Shown piece after piece: positions 1-12,903 of a stretch of DNA of 64,000 nt; position 1 is the first letter of the stretch, and every line of letters starts with the position of its first letter. The notes beneath the pieces are model-generated. The model was not told the origin of the DNA and searched no databases. It worked only from the letters and a program-made list of their open reading frames with translations. The stretch is taken from positions 688,501 to 752,500 of the forward strand of contig JAJGOT010000034.1 in assembly GCA_022457155.1 (NCBI GenBank), read 5' to 3'. This DNA is from Cladopsammia gracilis. Taxonomy: Eukaryota; Cnidaria; Anthozoa; Scleractinia; Dendrophylliidae. Both the position numbers and the translations under genes were made by a program.

Positions 1-167
1 ATTTAGTTACTGTTTCAGCAACCGGCGATGAGAGGCAAAGTAGGCAACAGTACACCGCCAGTAGCTGGCTTCTATTGAAACCCCTGTGTTACATGTTAAT
101 TAATTACACTGGTTTTCAATTTTATTCACTTTCCCTAAAGTGTTGGTTATTGTTGTTTTTTCCATAG

Positions 168-3100
168 GCTCAAAAACCATGCAGTATTCTGTTTTATAAG
201 GAAAGTAAAACACAGCTGAAAAGAACATCTGGAAAGAACACTGAATATGTACAAGGTCAATTGCAATTCCCTTGTCTCCAAAAAGAAAAAGCTCATCCCC
301 ACAAGAACCAATCTTACCAAGCGGTGAAAGTCTTGTGGCAAAATATAGAAACACTTGAAATGCATCAAAAGACGATGGATGAATCACTTTTGAAAAAATG
401 GAATAAAGACCTGCTGATGGATCATAAGCAGTTGGTTTTAATGGTTTTCGAGCAGGATAGGATTGTTGGAAGACCCTTCTTCAACCACAAAGAAACTCTA
501 CTAAATTCTACTCTTCAAGAGGAGAAAACGTTGCCCAAGGTCACAGTTAAGGAAGTGAAAATTGAACAAACAAATTTAAGCTGTACCCATAAATCTCTGA
601 TAACAGTTCAACAAGCTCCAAAGGAGCATCAACAAGTTTGTCCAATTTCTCGCTCAAGTATCTCGCTAAATGACTCTATTTCAGAAGCAGCAATGATGTT
701 TGCAGATCTTCCTAATGACACTAAAATGCCAAGCAAGAAAAAAGTATTCAAAACTGGACCAGATCCTACCCAGCTGTCCTCTGTATTGCTTGATCTCAGA
801 GATGAGGTACTATGTAGTTTTATTTTTATGGTTTTTCTTCACAAAGATCCAGTACTTGTAATTTATTATAATAATTCCATTTCTCAGCTGGATGCCCTTT
901 AGAGAGGCAGTGTAGCTAAGTGGTCATAGTGCCATGGAGGCACTCTCATATAAAGTGACAGGGTTGATCATTTAGCCTGAGAAAACAGATGTTGTTTCGC
1001 AGTGCCACCACTGGGGCTCCTGCAGTCCATTTTGCAGAGGCCCCAGTGGTGGCGCCACGAAAGGACATCTGTTTTCTCAGCTATTGATTATTGTACCTTT
1101 AAGGGGTTAAAATTTGTGGTTTTGTACCACTTAGGGTGTTTGAATGCAAAATGACCACTGTCAGAGTTACAGTAGAACTGAAATAAAGGGGACACCATCT
1201 GGACCAGGAGTAGTGTCCCCTTTGTAGAAGTGTCCCTTTAATGGAGGTGATAATTACAAGATTATACGAGTGTTTTGCTGGCCAGGACCAAGAGGAGTGT
1301 CCCCTTTGTAGAGGTGTCCCTTTAATAGAGGTGATAATTACAAGATTATATAATTGTTTTACTGGCCAGGACCAGGAGAAGTGTCCCTTTAATTAATAGG
1401 ACTGTCTCTTTAATAGAGGTGATAATTACAAAGATTATATGAGCGTTTTGCCGACCGGGACCAGAAGAAGTGTCCCCTTTGTAGAGGTGTCCCTTTAATA
1501 GAGGTGATAATTACAAAAATTATACAGGGCATCTGATAGGATGTGGAAAATTTTTTTAAAATATGCAGAAATTTGAGGGCATATTATGTGGGAAAATGCA
1601 TCGATTATGCGGAAAACACGCTCTATTATGCGGAAATTTAAAGTGATAATTGGGCCTTTCCAAAGTATTTACATTGAGCACGTACAAAATACCTGTATTA
1701 AAACAGTGCTCGCTATCTTTGTCAGACATTTTGAAGCTTTTAGCAATGAAGGAACACCAAAGACGAACGAAAGAAGCCAAACAAGCGGCCATCTTGGTTA
1801 ACATTAGTAACCAGGCTAACCACGAAACTAGTATCCAGGCTCATCGCCAACAGACACGTGGAACGCCTGGAGGTTAAAAATCACTCATGAACAAAGCGGC
1901 GTGTTTTTCATCAATGTTTAGGAGAAAAGCTGCTTCAAAATAATCAATCAATTCGGCTTTTATATATATGAGGAAGGTTCGCAGCTGCTTTATTGGTAAT
2001 GCTGGGCAAATTTTTCAGTTTTACGCGGAAAATGCTCCAAAGATACGGAGGATATGGAAATTAGAGAATTATGCGGATCCGCATCACCGCATCCTGTCAG
2101 ATGCCCGATTATAATATGAGTGTTTTGCCAGCCGGGATCAGGAGAAGTGCCCCCTTTGTAGAGGTGCCCCTTTAATAGAGGTCATGATTACAAGATTATA
2201 TGAGTGTTTTACTGGCCAGGACCAGGAGGAAAATCCCCTTAGTAGAGGTGTCCCTTTAATAGAGGTGATAATTACAAGATTATATGAGTGTTTTGCTGTC
2301 CGGGACCAGGAGGAGTGTCCCCTTTACCCTTTTGCGGCCACTGGCAACTACAGGTATATAGTCACCTTTGGCCATGGAGAGAATGAAGTCTGAGGAAACT
2401 TGGCCACAAAAGGGTTAATGGAGGTTTCTCTTAATGGAGGGTCTAATATACCTGTTCTATTCTTATTTTCAGATTCCCAAATTTTTTTTGAAGAAACCAA
2501 ATTATACCATCTACCATCCGAAAGTAAAATTTGTGAACAACATCACAGGAACCACAACAAAGTTAGTAAACATATATATAATACATGTATAACTTAAAGA
2601 ACATTGTCTTTGAATCAACCAAATTGATGAAATGACTGAATAAATTTAATGCATACAATGAACTGCAAATGTAGCATATCATCTATGCTGATGGTTTGTG
2701 TCTCATGTAAAAGCCTAGGGGGAAGGAAGGAGGTGTCAAAAGGTCTGCAAGGACCACCCTTGTAATAAAATAATGATTTATACATTTTATTCATAGTAAC
2801 TTTATATCTTCAATATCTCAGCTTGTACTGCTGGTGAACGGGACCACAGTAATTGGCGCAAGCTGTTGTGGTGTCCCTGCCAAGTGTGGCGAAGTTAATA
2901 AAAAAATAAATAAAAAAAAAAACTTGTGCATCGAGTTGGGTTACAGAGAATTTTTGGCTGTGGTATTGACTTTATTTTTAAATACGTTTTTCTTTGTTTT
3001 TGTCAGTGGAATTTATCCATACAGAGCCCAGATAAGTGGTATGAGGTTGATGATATTGAGTTGCATAACGGAATTGTCAATGGAGGTACTAAAGATTACA

Positions 3101-4672
3101 AAACATCCCAAGGAAGGAACAATTAAAGTGCGCTGGAGAATTAAGGGAATTCCAATGATAAGAAAACTTGTTTCACACATTGCCAGAAGAATGAAGGCTA
3201 GCGAAGATGGCTATAGGTACATATTTATTTTTTTTTTTCACTCTTGTCTCCAAATTGATTAATGATCTCTCAATACTTGTACATGTACCTTTGAGTGCCC
3301 AAAACCCCTTTTTTTTCCAAAACGATAACTAAAACCTGTATGACCATGTATGATATACCATTTGAAAGGTTTTGATTAGTACAGTTCATAACTTGTGCCA
3401 TTTTAAATGGAGGAAGTAATGGCTTTGATAGAAATGGATTTGAAACATAAAAATAAAAATGTTTAGCAAAGTCGTAGTCTTGAGTTCATACATTCTAGGT
3501 ATACCCCTAAACTATACCTCATTTTGCAGCTCTCAGTGAGTAGAATAACATGAGTTTCATCTTAAAGCACATATGCATTAAGAAAAAAAACATTGAAATG
3601 TTTGGGGGGTGGTCAATCACATCACATAGAGTAGGGGGTATGATTTTATGTGCTCAATGGGTAGATCTTTTCAAGACCATTTTGGTGGCCTAAATTCATT
3701 GAAATTGACCAGATATTGAACAAGTTATGTGATTATGTGCCATATGGCACTATCGGGGCTTAAAGGGTTAAGAAACACAGCACATTTCATTGTATAAAAT
3801 AACAAGCAGAATCGTTGTAAATTACCTGTAAGTTCTGCTGAAGAGCTTTCATTTGAATAGCCTGTGTAGCAGCTGCTGGTTTATTTATAGGGTGTTGGTT
3901 TATTGATTGGGCGAAATTTAGAGGACACACATGCCCTCGCTACGTGGTACCCCTCCTTTCCATACATGATTTTTTTTGGTTGTGGTATTGACTTCATTTT
4001 TAAATTATTTATAGGGTGTTGGTTTATTGATTGGGCGAAATTTAGAGGACACACATGCCCTCGTGATGTGGTACCTCTCCTTTCCACACGTGCCACTTGT
4101 GCACATCTTCCATAAGTATTTCTTACAAATAAACTGGCACCTGCCATGCAGATTATCATTTGAATGTTCACACCAGGATTTCATCCACAGCTTGACTCTT
4201 GGAACAAATCATTTATGGCACATTAAAGCAGTTTCCTATCATTGTGCTGTTGATGATTCTAAAGTAAATGATTCTGTTGTGTAGGTATTTGGATGGCTTT
4301 TCTGTGTTTGAAGTAGGAAGTGATGGCCTTATTCACTGTCACAGACTTCATAAGGTGAGTTTAGGAGGCAAATGTGTATTTACTTACATGTTTAAGCGAG
4401 AAAAGTTGTTAACTTGTAGGAAACTACACATACATAATTTATATGGAGGCAGAGATTTAACTTTACTATTTGGCTTTTCTCTCCCACAGGTGATGCCGGC
4501 ATCATCGCCTGAAAAAGAGAATGCTTTGTGGATGATGTTTTTATTGCCTTTGATTCATCTGTTGGATCCCAGATCATGTGAGACATTTGGTGCATTTGAA
4601 TGCAGGAGCACTGATGAAGATATCGAGCCAGTTTCAGCAGAATCTGCCGATACTCTGGCTCACTTGTTATAG
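168..4672 (+). CDS. DUF2358 / C6orf136-like protein, 5' end outside window
   Basis: Five exons join in frame with consensus splice sites: 168-806, 2473-2561, 3007-3216, 4285-4354 and 4490-4672 (TAG stop), about 395 residues. The first exon follows the acceptor TTTTTTCCATAG, so the true start lies upstream of the window. Its roughly 200 residues are polar and low in recognisable motifs. The later exons give the conserved domain: IPKFFLKKPNYTIYHP, then NNITGTTT, then IKVRWRIKGIP, then YLDGFSVFEVGSDGLIHCHR, then a MPASSPEK segment near the C-terminus. I recognise this order as the DUF2358 domain of vertebrate C6orf136; the match is from memory of the family, not a search. The function of the family is not established. 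Introns are 445-1666 bp; the first holds a minisatellite and a TIR element, the third a 124-bp direct duplication. The last exon has a decayed copy at 20568-20750. Confidence 0.78.
974..1082. repeat. Near-perfect foldback hairpin (MITE-like)
   Basis: The left half, starting AGCCTGAGAAAACAGATGT, returns as its reverse complement ending ACATCTGTTTTCTCAGCT. Both halves carry the GCCACCACTGGGGC core, so about 50 bp per arm can pair around a short loop. It lies in the first intron of the DUF2358-like gene. Probably a small foldback element; no target duplication was identified. Confidence 0.7.
1180..2335. repeat. Minisatellite with ~85-90-bp unit, split by a TIR element
   Basis: Units share GTGTCCCCTTTGTAGAGG, then CCCTTTAATAGAGGTGATAA, then TTACAAGATTATATGAG and a GGCCAGGACCAGGAG-like segment. 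Copies run 1180-1524 and resume at 2114-2335. They are imperfect, with substitutions and partial units. The array is intronic. The transposon-like insert at 1525-2107 interrupts one unit. Confidence 0.75.
1525..2107. mobile_element. 583-bp non-autonomous TIR DNA element
   Basis: The ends are inverted repeats: GGGCATCTGATAGGATG on the left and CATCCTGTCAGATGCCC on the right, with one mismatch. ATTATA occurs directly outside both ends (1519-1524 and 2108-2113), which fits a target duplication inside the minisatellite unit. No transposase is seen; the short ORFs inside look incidental. The superfamily is not assigned. Confidence 0.65.
3886..4110. repeat. 124-bp direct tandem duplication
   Basis: The segment from GGGTGTTGGTTTATTGATTG recurs 124 bp later (3890 and 4014) with few differences, including the GGACACACATGCCCTCG block. 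It lies in the intron before exon 4285-4354. ORFs here simply repeat the same words and are not genes. Confidence 0.7.
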
Positions 4673-5404
4673 CAGCTTTCTATCACTGATTTGAAGTTTA
4701 AAGTGTTCATGGAGTGATAGAATTGAACCAGTCAAAGATGTAACTGGTGGAATTAGTCAGTTGGTAATGTGGGTGTTATGTCTGTCTGGCTGATACGACA
4801 GCTTCTAAATTCTTATCGTGTTGGTTTTGTGAATCAGTTAAAGAACCAAACAGACGTTATTCGATAAGAGTCCTCTAAAGACCCGTCTAAACATGCAGTC
4901 AAACACCCTCATCCATTTTGTTTGTCACGCAAAATGTTCAGTGGTCTATAACATATAAAATGGCACTCATGTTCGACCAGACATTAAACAGAGTGCACCT
5001 ATACAAATATGCTTTGTGCATATTTTTGCAGAAATTACCTTGTCCTCCCAAGGTCTACTAGCAAGTTTGAATTGGCTCCTTGGGGCTTATTCTGGCTTGT
5101 GCAAGCTTTGTAGAAGAAGCATTAGATGATAAACCATTATTTTGTGCATAATCTACTGTACATAATGCAAATTATTCCAGAAGAAAATGTTTGATTTGGA
5201 ACAAACTTGGGAATTAAAACCGTTTGTTGCAAAGTTGATGAAGGCAGCGGATCAAATATATACATATGCTGTTCCAACACGATGTTGGATGAAAATGTTT
5301 GCTCATTTAGCCGGGCATTACCCCTTTCACTGCCAGAGTCAAATCTTGAAGTCACATGTTGTAGTTCTAAATTTTGTGCCTATTAAGTGTAACCATTGAA
5401 ATGA

Positions 5405-5960
5405 AAGCTGTTGAGCAGTTTATTCCTGTGGTTCTGTTTAAATGCTACAAAGAGGTTCTAACTTGTGAGTCTGTAAATGAAATCCTAAAGTGTGACCATT
5501 TAAATGGAAGCTATACTGAGCAGTACGTTCCTGTGGTACTGTTTATTATGTTGTACAAGGTGGTTCTAACTTTTGAATCTGTGAATGAAATTCTAAAGTG
5601 TGACCATTCAAATGAAAGCTCTTGAGCAGTACTTTCCTGTGGTACTGTTTATTATGCTGTACAAGGTGGTTCAAACTTTTGAGTCTGTGGATGAAATCCT
5701 AAAGTGTGACCATTCAAATGAAAGCTACTGAGCAGTACTTTCCTGTGGTGCTGTTTATTATGCTGTACAAGGTAGTTCTAACTTTTGAATCTGTGAATGA
5801 AATTCTAAAATGTAATCAATCAAATGAACGTTTACTGAGCAGTACTTTCCTGTGGTACTGTTTTAATGCTATAAAGAGGTTCTAACTCTTGAGCCTGAAT
5901 GAAATTCTTACGTGTGACCATTGAAATGAAAGCTGCTGAGCAGTACTTTCTTATGTACTG
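5405..5960. repeat. Tandem ~105-bp repeat, about five units
   Basis: GAGCAGT followed by TTCCTGTGGTACTGTTTA-like sequence recurs at 5412, 5518, 5625, 5729, 5837 and 5938, a spacing of 101-108 bp. Each unit also has a TGTGACCATTCAAATGAAAGC segment. It lies in the 3' flank of the DUF2358-like gene. The homologous stretch near 21415-21560 keeps only one to two units, so the array expanded or contracted after the duplication. Confidence 0.8.
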
Positions 5961-6577
5961 TTTGTTTATCACTATTTAAAAAAAAAATGGAAAATTAGGA
6001 TTTTTCTCGAACATTTTGCTTTTGGCAACTCTTTGGAGGGAAAAAGATAATCAACCCTTTCACTCCTAGAGTGAATTATGGAGACATGTAATGTAGTTCT
6101 AACTTTTGAGTCTGTGGACTAAATCCTATGGTGTGACGAGTCTGACCATTCAAATGAAACCTCTTCGGCAGTACTTTTGCATGATACCATTTGTTTTTCA
6201 ATATTTTACAAAATGAAATTTGGGATTTTTTTTTTATTTTTGTTTTTTTGACACTCTTGGAAGTGAAAGGGTTAACAATCAGTGACTTTAAAGGAAGATT
6301 TGAGAAGGGAAGCTCAGGGAGGAGCCTGCGTAACAAGAAGATTACTACAGAGGAAGCTCAGTCTGGATATTTCCTTGGAACATAGTGTTAAAATATGAGT
6401 TAAAATATATAGAGATGGAAATGTAAAATAATGTCATACAAGCCCTGTCTTAATAGAGCAGGTGGCAAAAAAGTTGAAGGGTTAAAGAGCTTACATAGGG
6501 ATTAAGCGCATTAATGTAATATGAAGTGAGCCTCAACAAAGCTAACTTAGGGATTGTTTGCAGTGAACTGCGTGTGT

Positions 6578-6656
6578 AGCCTGCGAATACAGCCGCCTAT
6601 CATCGCTCCCGGCCGCTAGGGGTGTTTGCGATGAGAGGCGGTTGTATTCGCAGGCT
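6578..6656. repeat. 79-bp hairpin, duplicated at ~22136-22230
   Basis: AGCCTGCGAATACAGCCGCC pairs with the later GGCGGTTGTATTCGCAGGCT around a GC-rich loop. The second segmental copy carries a degenerate version near 22136-22230. A tiny foldback repeat. Confidence 0.65.
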
Positions 6657-7933
6657 GCTGCATGCTGTTGAGACCATCGTCGAGTCAGAACTTGGTGGCT
6701 TTTTTCAGGGTTGGTTGTAATGAGGACGTCTCAAAAACAGTAAAACCTGATAGATAAAAGGAGCAAAAGAAAAGAGAAAGAGCGTTAAAAATACGGGCTA
6801 AACTACAGAATACAGACGTAAGAAAATATAAGAACCGATTGTGTAAATGAAGTCTAAGTTGACTTTTAAGTTAAATACTGGGAAATCGTAAACCATGTTT
6901 AAGTGGGTGTAAATGTTTTGCTATTACTGTAACTTCGAGGAACTTGATGAAGCCCAAACTTCACTACGGAAGAGCAATCCATTTTCAAGTAAATATGGTT
7001 AATCAAACTGACCCCGCTTCAAGACTGGTTTAAAGTGATTCTTTTAAAACAAAAGTTGACGAAAAAAATTGGAAACTTTATCTGATTTTTCCCTATCGTG
7101 TAATGTCTCCAAATGTGCAATAAAAAATATGTCAAGTTATCCTATATATGCCCCTGTAAAGTTACTTATCAAGTGCGTGATTTTTTCTTTGACTCCCTTC
7201 AGTTACATTTCACTGTAGCTGGAAACACAGCGGATATCTTGGGGCGAATTTATAAATCCGCTTTCAGAATGTGCGCGCTAATCACGCAAGAAATTATGCG
7301 GTAGCAATGGGCAATGCAGTAAAAGAAAATCGCCTTAAATCCACCTAAGCGATTAATTTGTAAAAGTATTTTGGAGGAAAGAATGTAGTTGTAGGATATT
7401 GTTATTGTTCAGGGAGGCGGCCCTTTGCATTATCGCTTATTTCTCCGAGCCCATCGTAGTTCCTAGCGACCAGAACAGCTGATCACGACATTTGTCTGCA
7501 TGCTCGCGAAATTGGAAATTGGCGATCACGACGGCTCAGAAGGGAACAGAAACTTCGGAACGTCGAGGGTTTAATGGCTCTACGCGTGCATTATTTACTT
7601 CCTTACATTTCTTTGTTGTTCTATGCACAATTAGAATATGAATTGATCAAATTCAAGGTTTAATGGCGAAAATGTTCCCGAATTGATTCCGAACCGGAAT
7701 GTAGGGTCTAGTTAACCTGATGCTATATGCAGGTTGTATGTTTCTCTAATTTGTTAAATTTAAATTATTGAAATAAAATGAGAAAAAAAATGATGAGAAA
7801 TGCTCTATTTTAACAACTTAAGTAATGCTTCACATAAGAACGATAGCAAACTTCATTGTTCTGCGGCATTGGCCCGTTTTCACAAAGCATATCTTTGATT
7901 TCATCAAGATTTGATGAAGTTCCCCAAGTACAA

Positions 7934-8098
7934 TAGCTGCGGTTACACGTTGCAACTTTTACCTAGGTAAATTTGAAATAACAATAGCTGCGGCACGCTT
8001 AAGAGTGCAGCGGCTATTGTTAATTCAAATTAAGCGTGCAGCTGCTATTGTTATTTCAAATTTACCTATGTAAAAGTTGCAACGTGTAACCGCGGCTA
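7934..8098. repeat. ~165-bp foldback element
   Basis: TAGCTGCGGTTACACGTTGC at the left end returns inverted as GCAACGTGTAACCGCGGCTA at the right end. Most of the interior is also complementary (AACAATAGCTGC against GCAGCTGCTATTGTT). Consistent with a MITE or foldback insertion at the start of the repeat array. Confidence 0.7.
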
Positions 8099-8209
8099 AT
8101 ATCTTTTAAAAATTGCATGTTGTGCGATTGGGTCTCAAATTACTTGAAACCTAAAAACAAAATAGACAAAATGCACCCGTTGAACCTTAACTTTTTAGCG
8201 GTCTTTGAG

Positions 8210-11200
8210 TCTTGGCCAATGAGATCACTTGTAACAAGTTGACATTCCATCGTGCATTTCCTTCTTTATATGTGGATCATTACTTAATAGACAGCGCGTA
8301 TACTCAATTTTGTGCGAGTAACCAGGTGGTTAACTAAATTACACGTCGCGGAATAATACACAGGTGACCTCCAGTCTCATCTCAGAAGCGTGGATTGGAT
8401 AATGCCAGCTAAACCAACATAGTTGACAACAAAAATAGAAGAAATAAGACAGAAATATGACAGATGCGGGACAAAAGATACGGAAATCAATTTAAACAAG
8501 AAAGAGAGACTTAAATATACAGAGCCGGACCAGTCACCTAACTTCGGTTGAAACCACTACACCACCACCTGTGTGCTACCGAGTAATGGTGAATTAGGCT
8601 TCGTAAGGCGTTTACAAGCAAATAGTTCAAAATGGGGCTTCAAGATTCCTTGGATATTTGAAATTTAGAAACATAGGTAAATAAATTTTAAAAACTGTTT
8701 CACGAATTGTTTGCATTAGTTGACAAATAGAGAAGCTCGTCTCTAGAACAAAGATTTTCCAATAATTATGAGTGAATATGCTGGTGAAAAACCGATTCGA
8801 AATAAACAGTCAGTGAACGGACTTTATCGATGATAAGGGAAAGCTTTCCTTTAATAAACTAAATCAGTGTAATGTATCAGTTGCTTGATGGACAATGAGA
8901 TGATCAATAACCCAATGAAATTGTTTGTAAATTAAAGTGGTAGAAAGAGAGTTGATTTGTGTAAGTTTAACCTTGCGCATGATGTCGCTGAACATCATTC
9001 GGCGATAAATCAAATATTCTTCGAGAGAATTCCTTTTCTTTCTCATATAAGAAGCGTGGATTGGTTTCAAACTTTAAAAGTTTGATAATAGGGTGGACTG
9101 AATAAAGAAATGGCGTGGGTATTTTTGGCCGCCTGCTACTCGTACGTAAATCCACATTAAATGAGGAGAACTAATATGTGGACTTGATTTTAGAACTAAA
9201 TCTGATAGATACGAAAACCAATTGAAACGAGAGACTTAAATTAACATGCAGGGCCGGACGACTCGCCTAACTTCGGGTTGAAAACACTATACCAACACCG
9301 GCGCGTTACGTACCGGCGAGTAATGGTGAATTATTCAGTTTTGTGTAAGTCATTTAACCTTGCGCATGATGTCGCTGAATAACATTCGGCGATAAATCAA
9401 ATATTCTTCAAGAGAACTCCTTTTCTTTATTTTCCACTAAATGACACGTCGAAAAAACATAAGGGTGACCCCAAATCTCATATGAGAAGCGTGGATTGAT
9501 TTGAAAAAAAACACTTAAGTGCACCCCTATTAGTGTGTGATTAATATTTTGGTAATGCCTGTTTTCACTAGCGACGTAAGCACTAATCACGCAAGAAATT
9601 ATGCAGTAGTCATGGGCAATGCGGTGTAAGAAAATCGCCTTAAATCGACCCTATGAGATAAACTTGTAAAAGTGTTTTGGAGGAAAGAATGTAGTTGTAG
9701 GATTGTTATTGTTCAGACGGAGGCGGCCCTTCGAATTCGCATTTCTAATATCGTTTAGTTCTCCGAGCCCATCATAGTTTCCAGCGACCAGAACAGCTTT
9801 GTCTGCATGCTAGCGAAATTGGAAATTGGCGATCACGACGGCTCAGAAGGGAACAGAAACTTCGGAACGTCGAGGGTTTAATGGCTGTACGCGTGTGGCT
9901 TCCGTACATTTCTTTGTTGTTCTATGCACAATTAGAATATGAATTGATGAAATTCAAGGTTTAATGGCGAAAATGTTCCCGAATTGATTCCGACCCGGAA
10001 TGTAGGGTCTAGTTAATCTGATGCCCCATTTTAACAACTCAATAGACAGCGCTTCTACTCAATTTTGTGCGAGAAGGGTGGTTTAACCAGGTGGTTAACT
10101 AATGATTACACGTCGCGGAATAATACACAGGTGACCCCCAGTCTCATCTCAGAAGCGTGGATTGGATAATGCCAGCTAAACCAACATAGTTGGCAACAAA
10201 AATAAAAGAAATAAGACAGAAATATGACAGATGCGGGACGAAAGATACGGAAATCAATTTAAACAAGTAAGAGAGACTTAAATTAACATACAGAGCCGGA
10301 CCAGTCACCTAACTTCGGTTGAAACCACTACACCACCACCTGTATGCTACCGAGTAATGGTGAATTAGGCTTCGTAAGGCGTTTACAAGCAAATAGTTCA
10401 AAATGGGGCTTCAAGATTCCTTGGATATTTTCTGAAATTTTGAAATGTAAGTAAATAAATTTTAAAAACTGTTTCACGAATTGTTTACATAAGTTAACAA
10501 ATAGAGAAGCTCGTCTCTTGAACAAAGATTTTCCAATACATGTAATGATGAGTGAATATGCTGGTAAAAAAACATTCGAAATAAACAGTCAGTGCACGGA
10601 CTTTATCGATGATAAGGGAAAGCTTTCCTTTAATAAACTAAATCAGTGTAATGTATCCGTTGCTTGATGGACAATGAGATAATCAATAACCCAATGAAAT
10701 TGTTTGTGAATATTGAAGGAGTGCACATTCTTGTCAACACCGTTTTGTTCGCAATTTTTCTTAAAAATACAGAACAGTTTGACAGACAAATGAAAAGTTT
10801 AATTTAACTCAGAAGATTTCAAGTAAACTAAGAAATTAAAGTGGTTGAAAGTCGGAGAGTTAATTTGTATAAGTTTAACCTTGCGCATGATGTCGCTGAA
10901 TAACACTCGGCAATAAATCAAATATTCTTCGAGAGAACGTCTTTTCTTTCTCATGTAAGAAGCGTGGATTGGTTTCAAACTTTAAAAGTTTGATATTAAG
11001 GCGGAAAATAAAGAAATGGCGTGAGTATTTTTGGCCGCGGCCAGCGACTCGCACGTTAATCCACATTAAATGAGGAGAATTAATAAATGGACTTGAGTTT
11101 AGAACTAAATCTGATAGATACGGAAACCTATTGAAACAAGAGAGACTTAAATTAACATACAGAGCCGGACCAGTCACCTAACTTCGAGTTGAAACCACTA

Positions 11201-11516
11201 CACCACCACCCTCGCTGGATAACATTCGGTGATAAATCGAATATTCTTCAAGAGAACTCCTTTTCTTTATTTTCCACTAAATAACACGTCGAATAACACA
11301 CGGGTGAACCCAAATCTCATATGAGAAGCGTGGATTGATTTGGCAAGTTTAAAAGTTTGATATTAAAGTGGAAAATAAAGAAATACAATGGCGTAGGTAT
11401 TTTTGGCGGCCAGCTATTCATACGTAAGTCCATATTAAATGAGGAGAATTTATATATATGCGGGCTCGAGTTTAGAACTAAATGTGTTTACAAAAATAGC
11501 CGATAATAACACTCTG

Positions 11517-11587
<71 letters not shown>

Positions 11588-12660
11588 TGCATCCATTAGT
11601 GTGTGATTAACATTTTTGTGATGCCTGGTTTTCACTAGCGACGTAAGCATAACTGGAAGCAAAAGAATTTGCCGCCGTCAAGTGCTGGAACGAACATTGA
11701 CATAAAAAGATTGATCCTTATGCTTATGCTTGCGCTTATGTTTATATTTTGTTGGGCCCGTTTTCACAGGACATAAGCGCTCTTATGCTTTCGCCCATGT
11801 CTATATGCTTATGTTTATGTCACTAGTGAAAACCAAGCTTAAACAAGATTGGTAGCTTGATTACCAAATCTCAAAATAAATTTCTAGCTATAATCGCCAT
11901 TGAGTTAAAAGTACACTGTTCCAGGCGTTCTGATAATGAGGAGCCCTGTCATAATAGAGCGCGTGCGTTATTTACTTCCGTATATTTCTTTGCTGTTCTA
12001 TGCACTGATTAGAATATGAAATGACCAAGTTCAAGGTTTAATGGAGGAAATGCTTCCGAATTGATTCCCGCCGACTCGGAATGTAGGGTGAAGTTAAATA
12101 GACAGCGCTTCTACTCAATTTTGTGCGAGAAGGGTGGTTTAACCAGGTGGTTAACTAAATTACACGTCGCGGAATAATACACAGGTGACCCCCAGTCTCA
12201 TCTCAGTAATGCCAGCTAAACCAACATAGTTGACAACAAAAATAGAAGAAATATGACAGAAATTATGACAGAAATATGATAGATACGGAATAAAAGATAC
12301 GGAAACCAATTTAAACAAGAGAGACAGTAAATTAACATACAGAGCCGGACCAGTCACCCAACTTCGGGTTGAAACCACTAAAAAATCACCGGCGTGCTCA
12401 TGAGTAGTAATGGTGAATTAGGCTTCGTAAGGCGTTTACAAGCAAATAGTTCAAAATGGGGCTTCAAGATTCCTTGGATATTTGAAATTTAGAAACATAG
12501 GTAAATAAATTTTAAAAACTGTTTCAACTGTTTACAAAAGTTAACAAATAGAGAAGCTCGTCTCTAAAACAAAGATTTTCCAATAATTATGAGTGAATAT
12601 GCTGGTAAAAAAAACATTCGAAATAAACAGTCAGTTAATAACAAATAAACTGAAAGGCTA
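8210..12660. repeat. Complex tandem array, ~1.8-2.0-kb unit, about 2.5 copies
   Basis: Long blocks recur in direct order. The AATAATACACAGGTGAC block is at about 8351, 10117 and 12171, and the GGCTTCGTAAGGCGTTTACA block at about 8597, 10369 and 12420, giving offsets near 1.77 and 2.05 kb. A second set, ATGAGAAGCGTGGATTG, recurs near 9482 and 11321. Fragments also appear near 26310-26470 and, inverted, near 27000-27090. I see no convincing gene in this stretch. It separates the end of the DUF2358-like gene from gene A. Confidence 0.75.
11520..11585. repeat. (AT)n microsatellite
   Basis: About 30 consecutive AT dinucleotides inside the tandem array. Its length is likely to vary between individuals and assemblies. 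Confidence 0.95.
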
Positions 12661-12710
12661 AGTAAAGTTAGTCAAGACGTAGAAATCAACCACGTGGTCT
12701 TGGCCTCCCG

Positions 12711-12800
12711 CTTTCGGGAAGTTTTTCATGTCATGAAATAATCTCAATATTCATTGCGGTTCCACAGTAGCCCCCAGACATCCTTCAAGGGTATAAATTA
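12711..12800 (+). promoter_or_regulatory. Promoter of gene A: conserved upstream block and TATA box
   Basis: TTTCGGGAAGTTTTTCATGT (about 12712-12731) and, further down, CAGACATCCTTCA then GGGTATAAATTAGC (TATA at 12792) recur almost unchanged before genes B and B'. The start codon is 112 bp below the TATA box. Conservation between paralogues whose flanks differ suggests a working core promoter. The upstream block contains a GGGAAGTTTT core that could bind an immune-type regulator; that is speculation. Confidence 0.65.
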
Positions 12801-12903
12801 GCATCATTTGAGCCCTTAGTTTCACCAGATTGTTTGGTTTCAAGGCTATCACGTTAATTCGCTTAGCCTTCGCTGTTGGTTGAAGGTCCACCCAAGGAAG
12901 ACG

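Larger units (their letters stand above)
4371..7700. repeat. Segmental duplication, copy 1
   Basis: Begins in the intron before the last DUF2358-like exon and runs to about 7.7 kb. The same order of sequence returns in direct orientation at about 20463-23565: exon, 3' flank, 105-bp repeats, a hairpin, then a GAACGTCGAGGGTTTAATGGCT block. The copies differ by many substitutions and indels; for example copy 2 has far fewer 105-bp units. Boundaries are approximate. Confidence 0.8.
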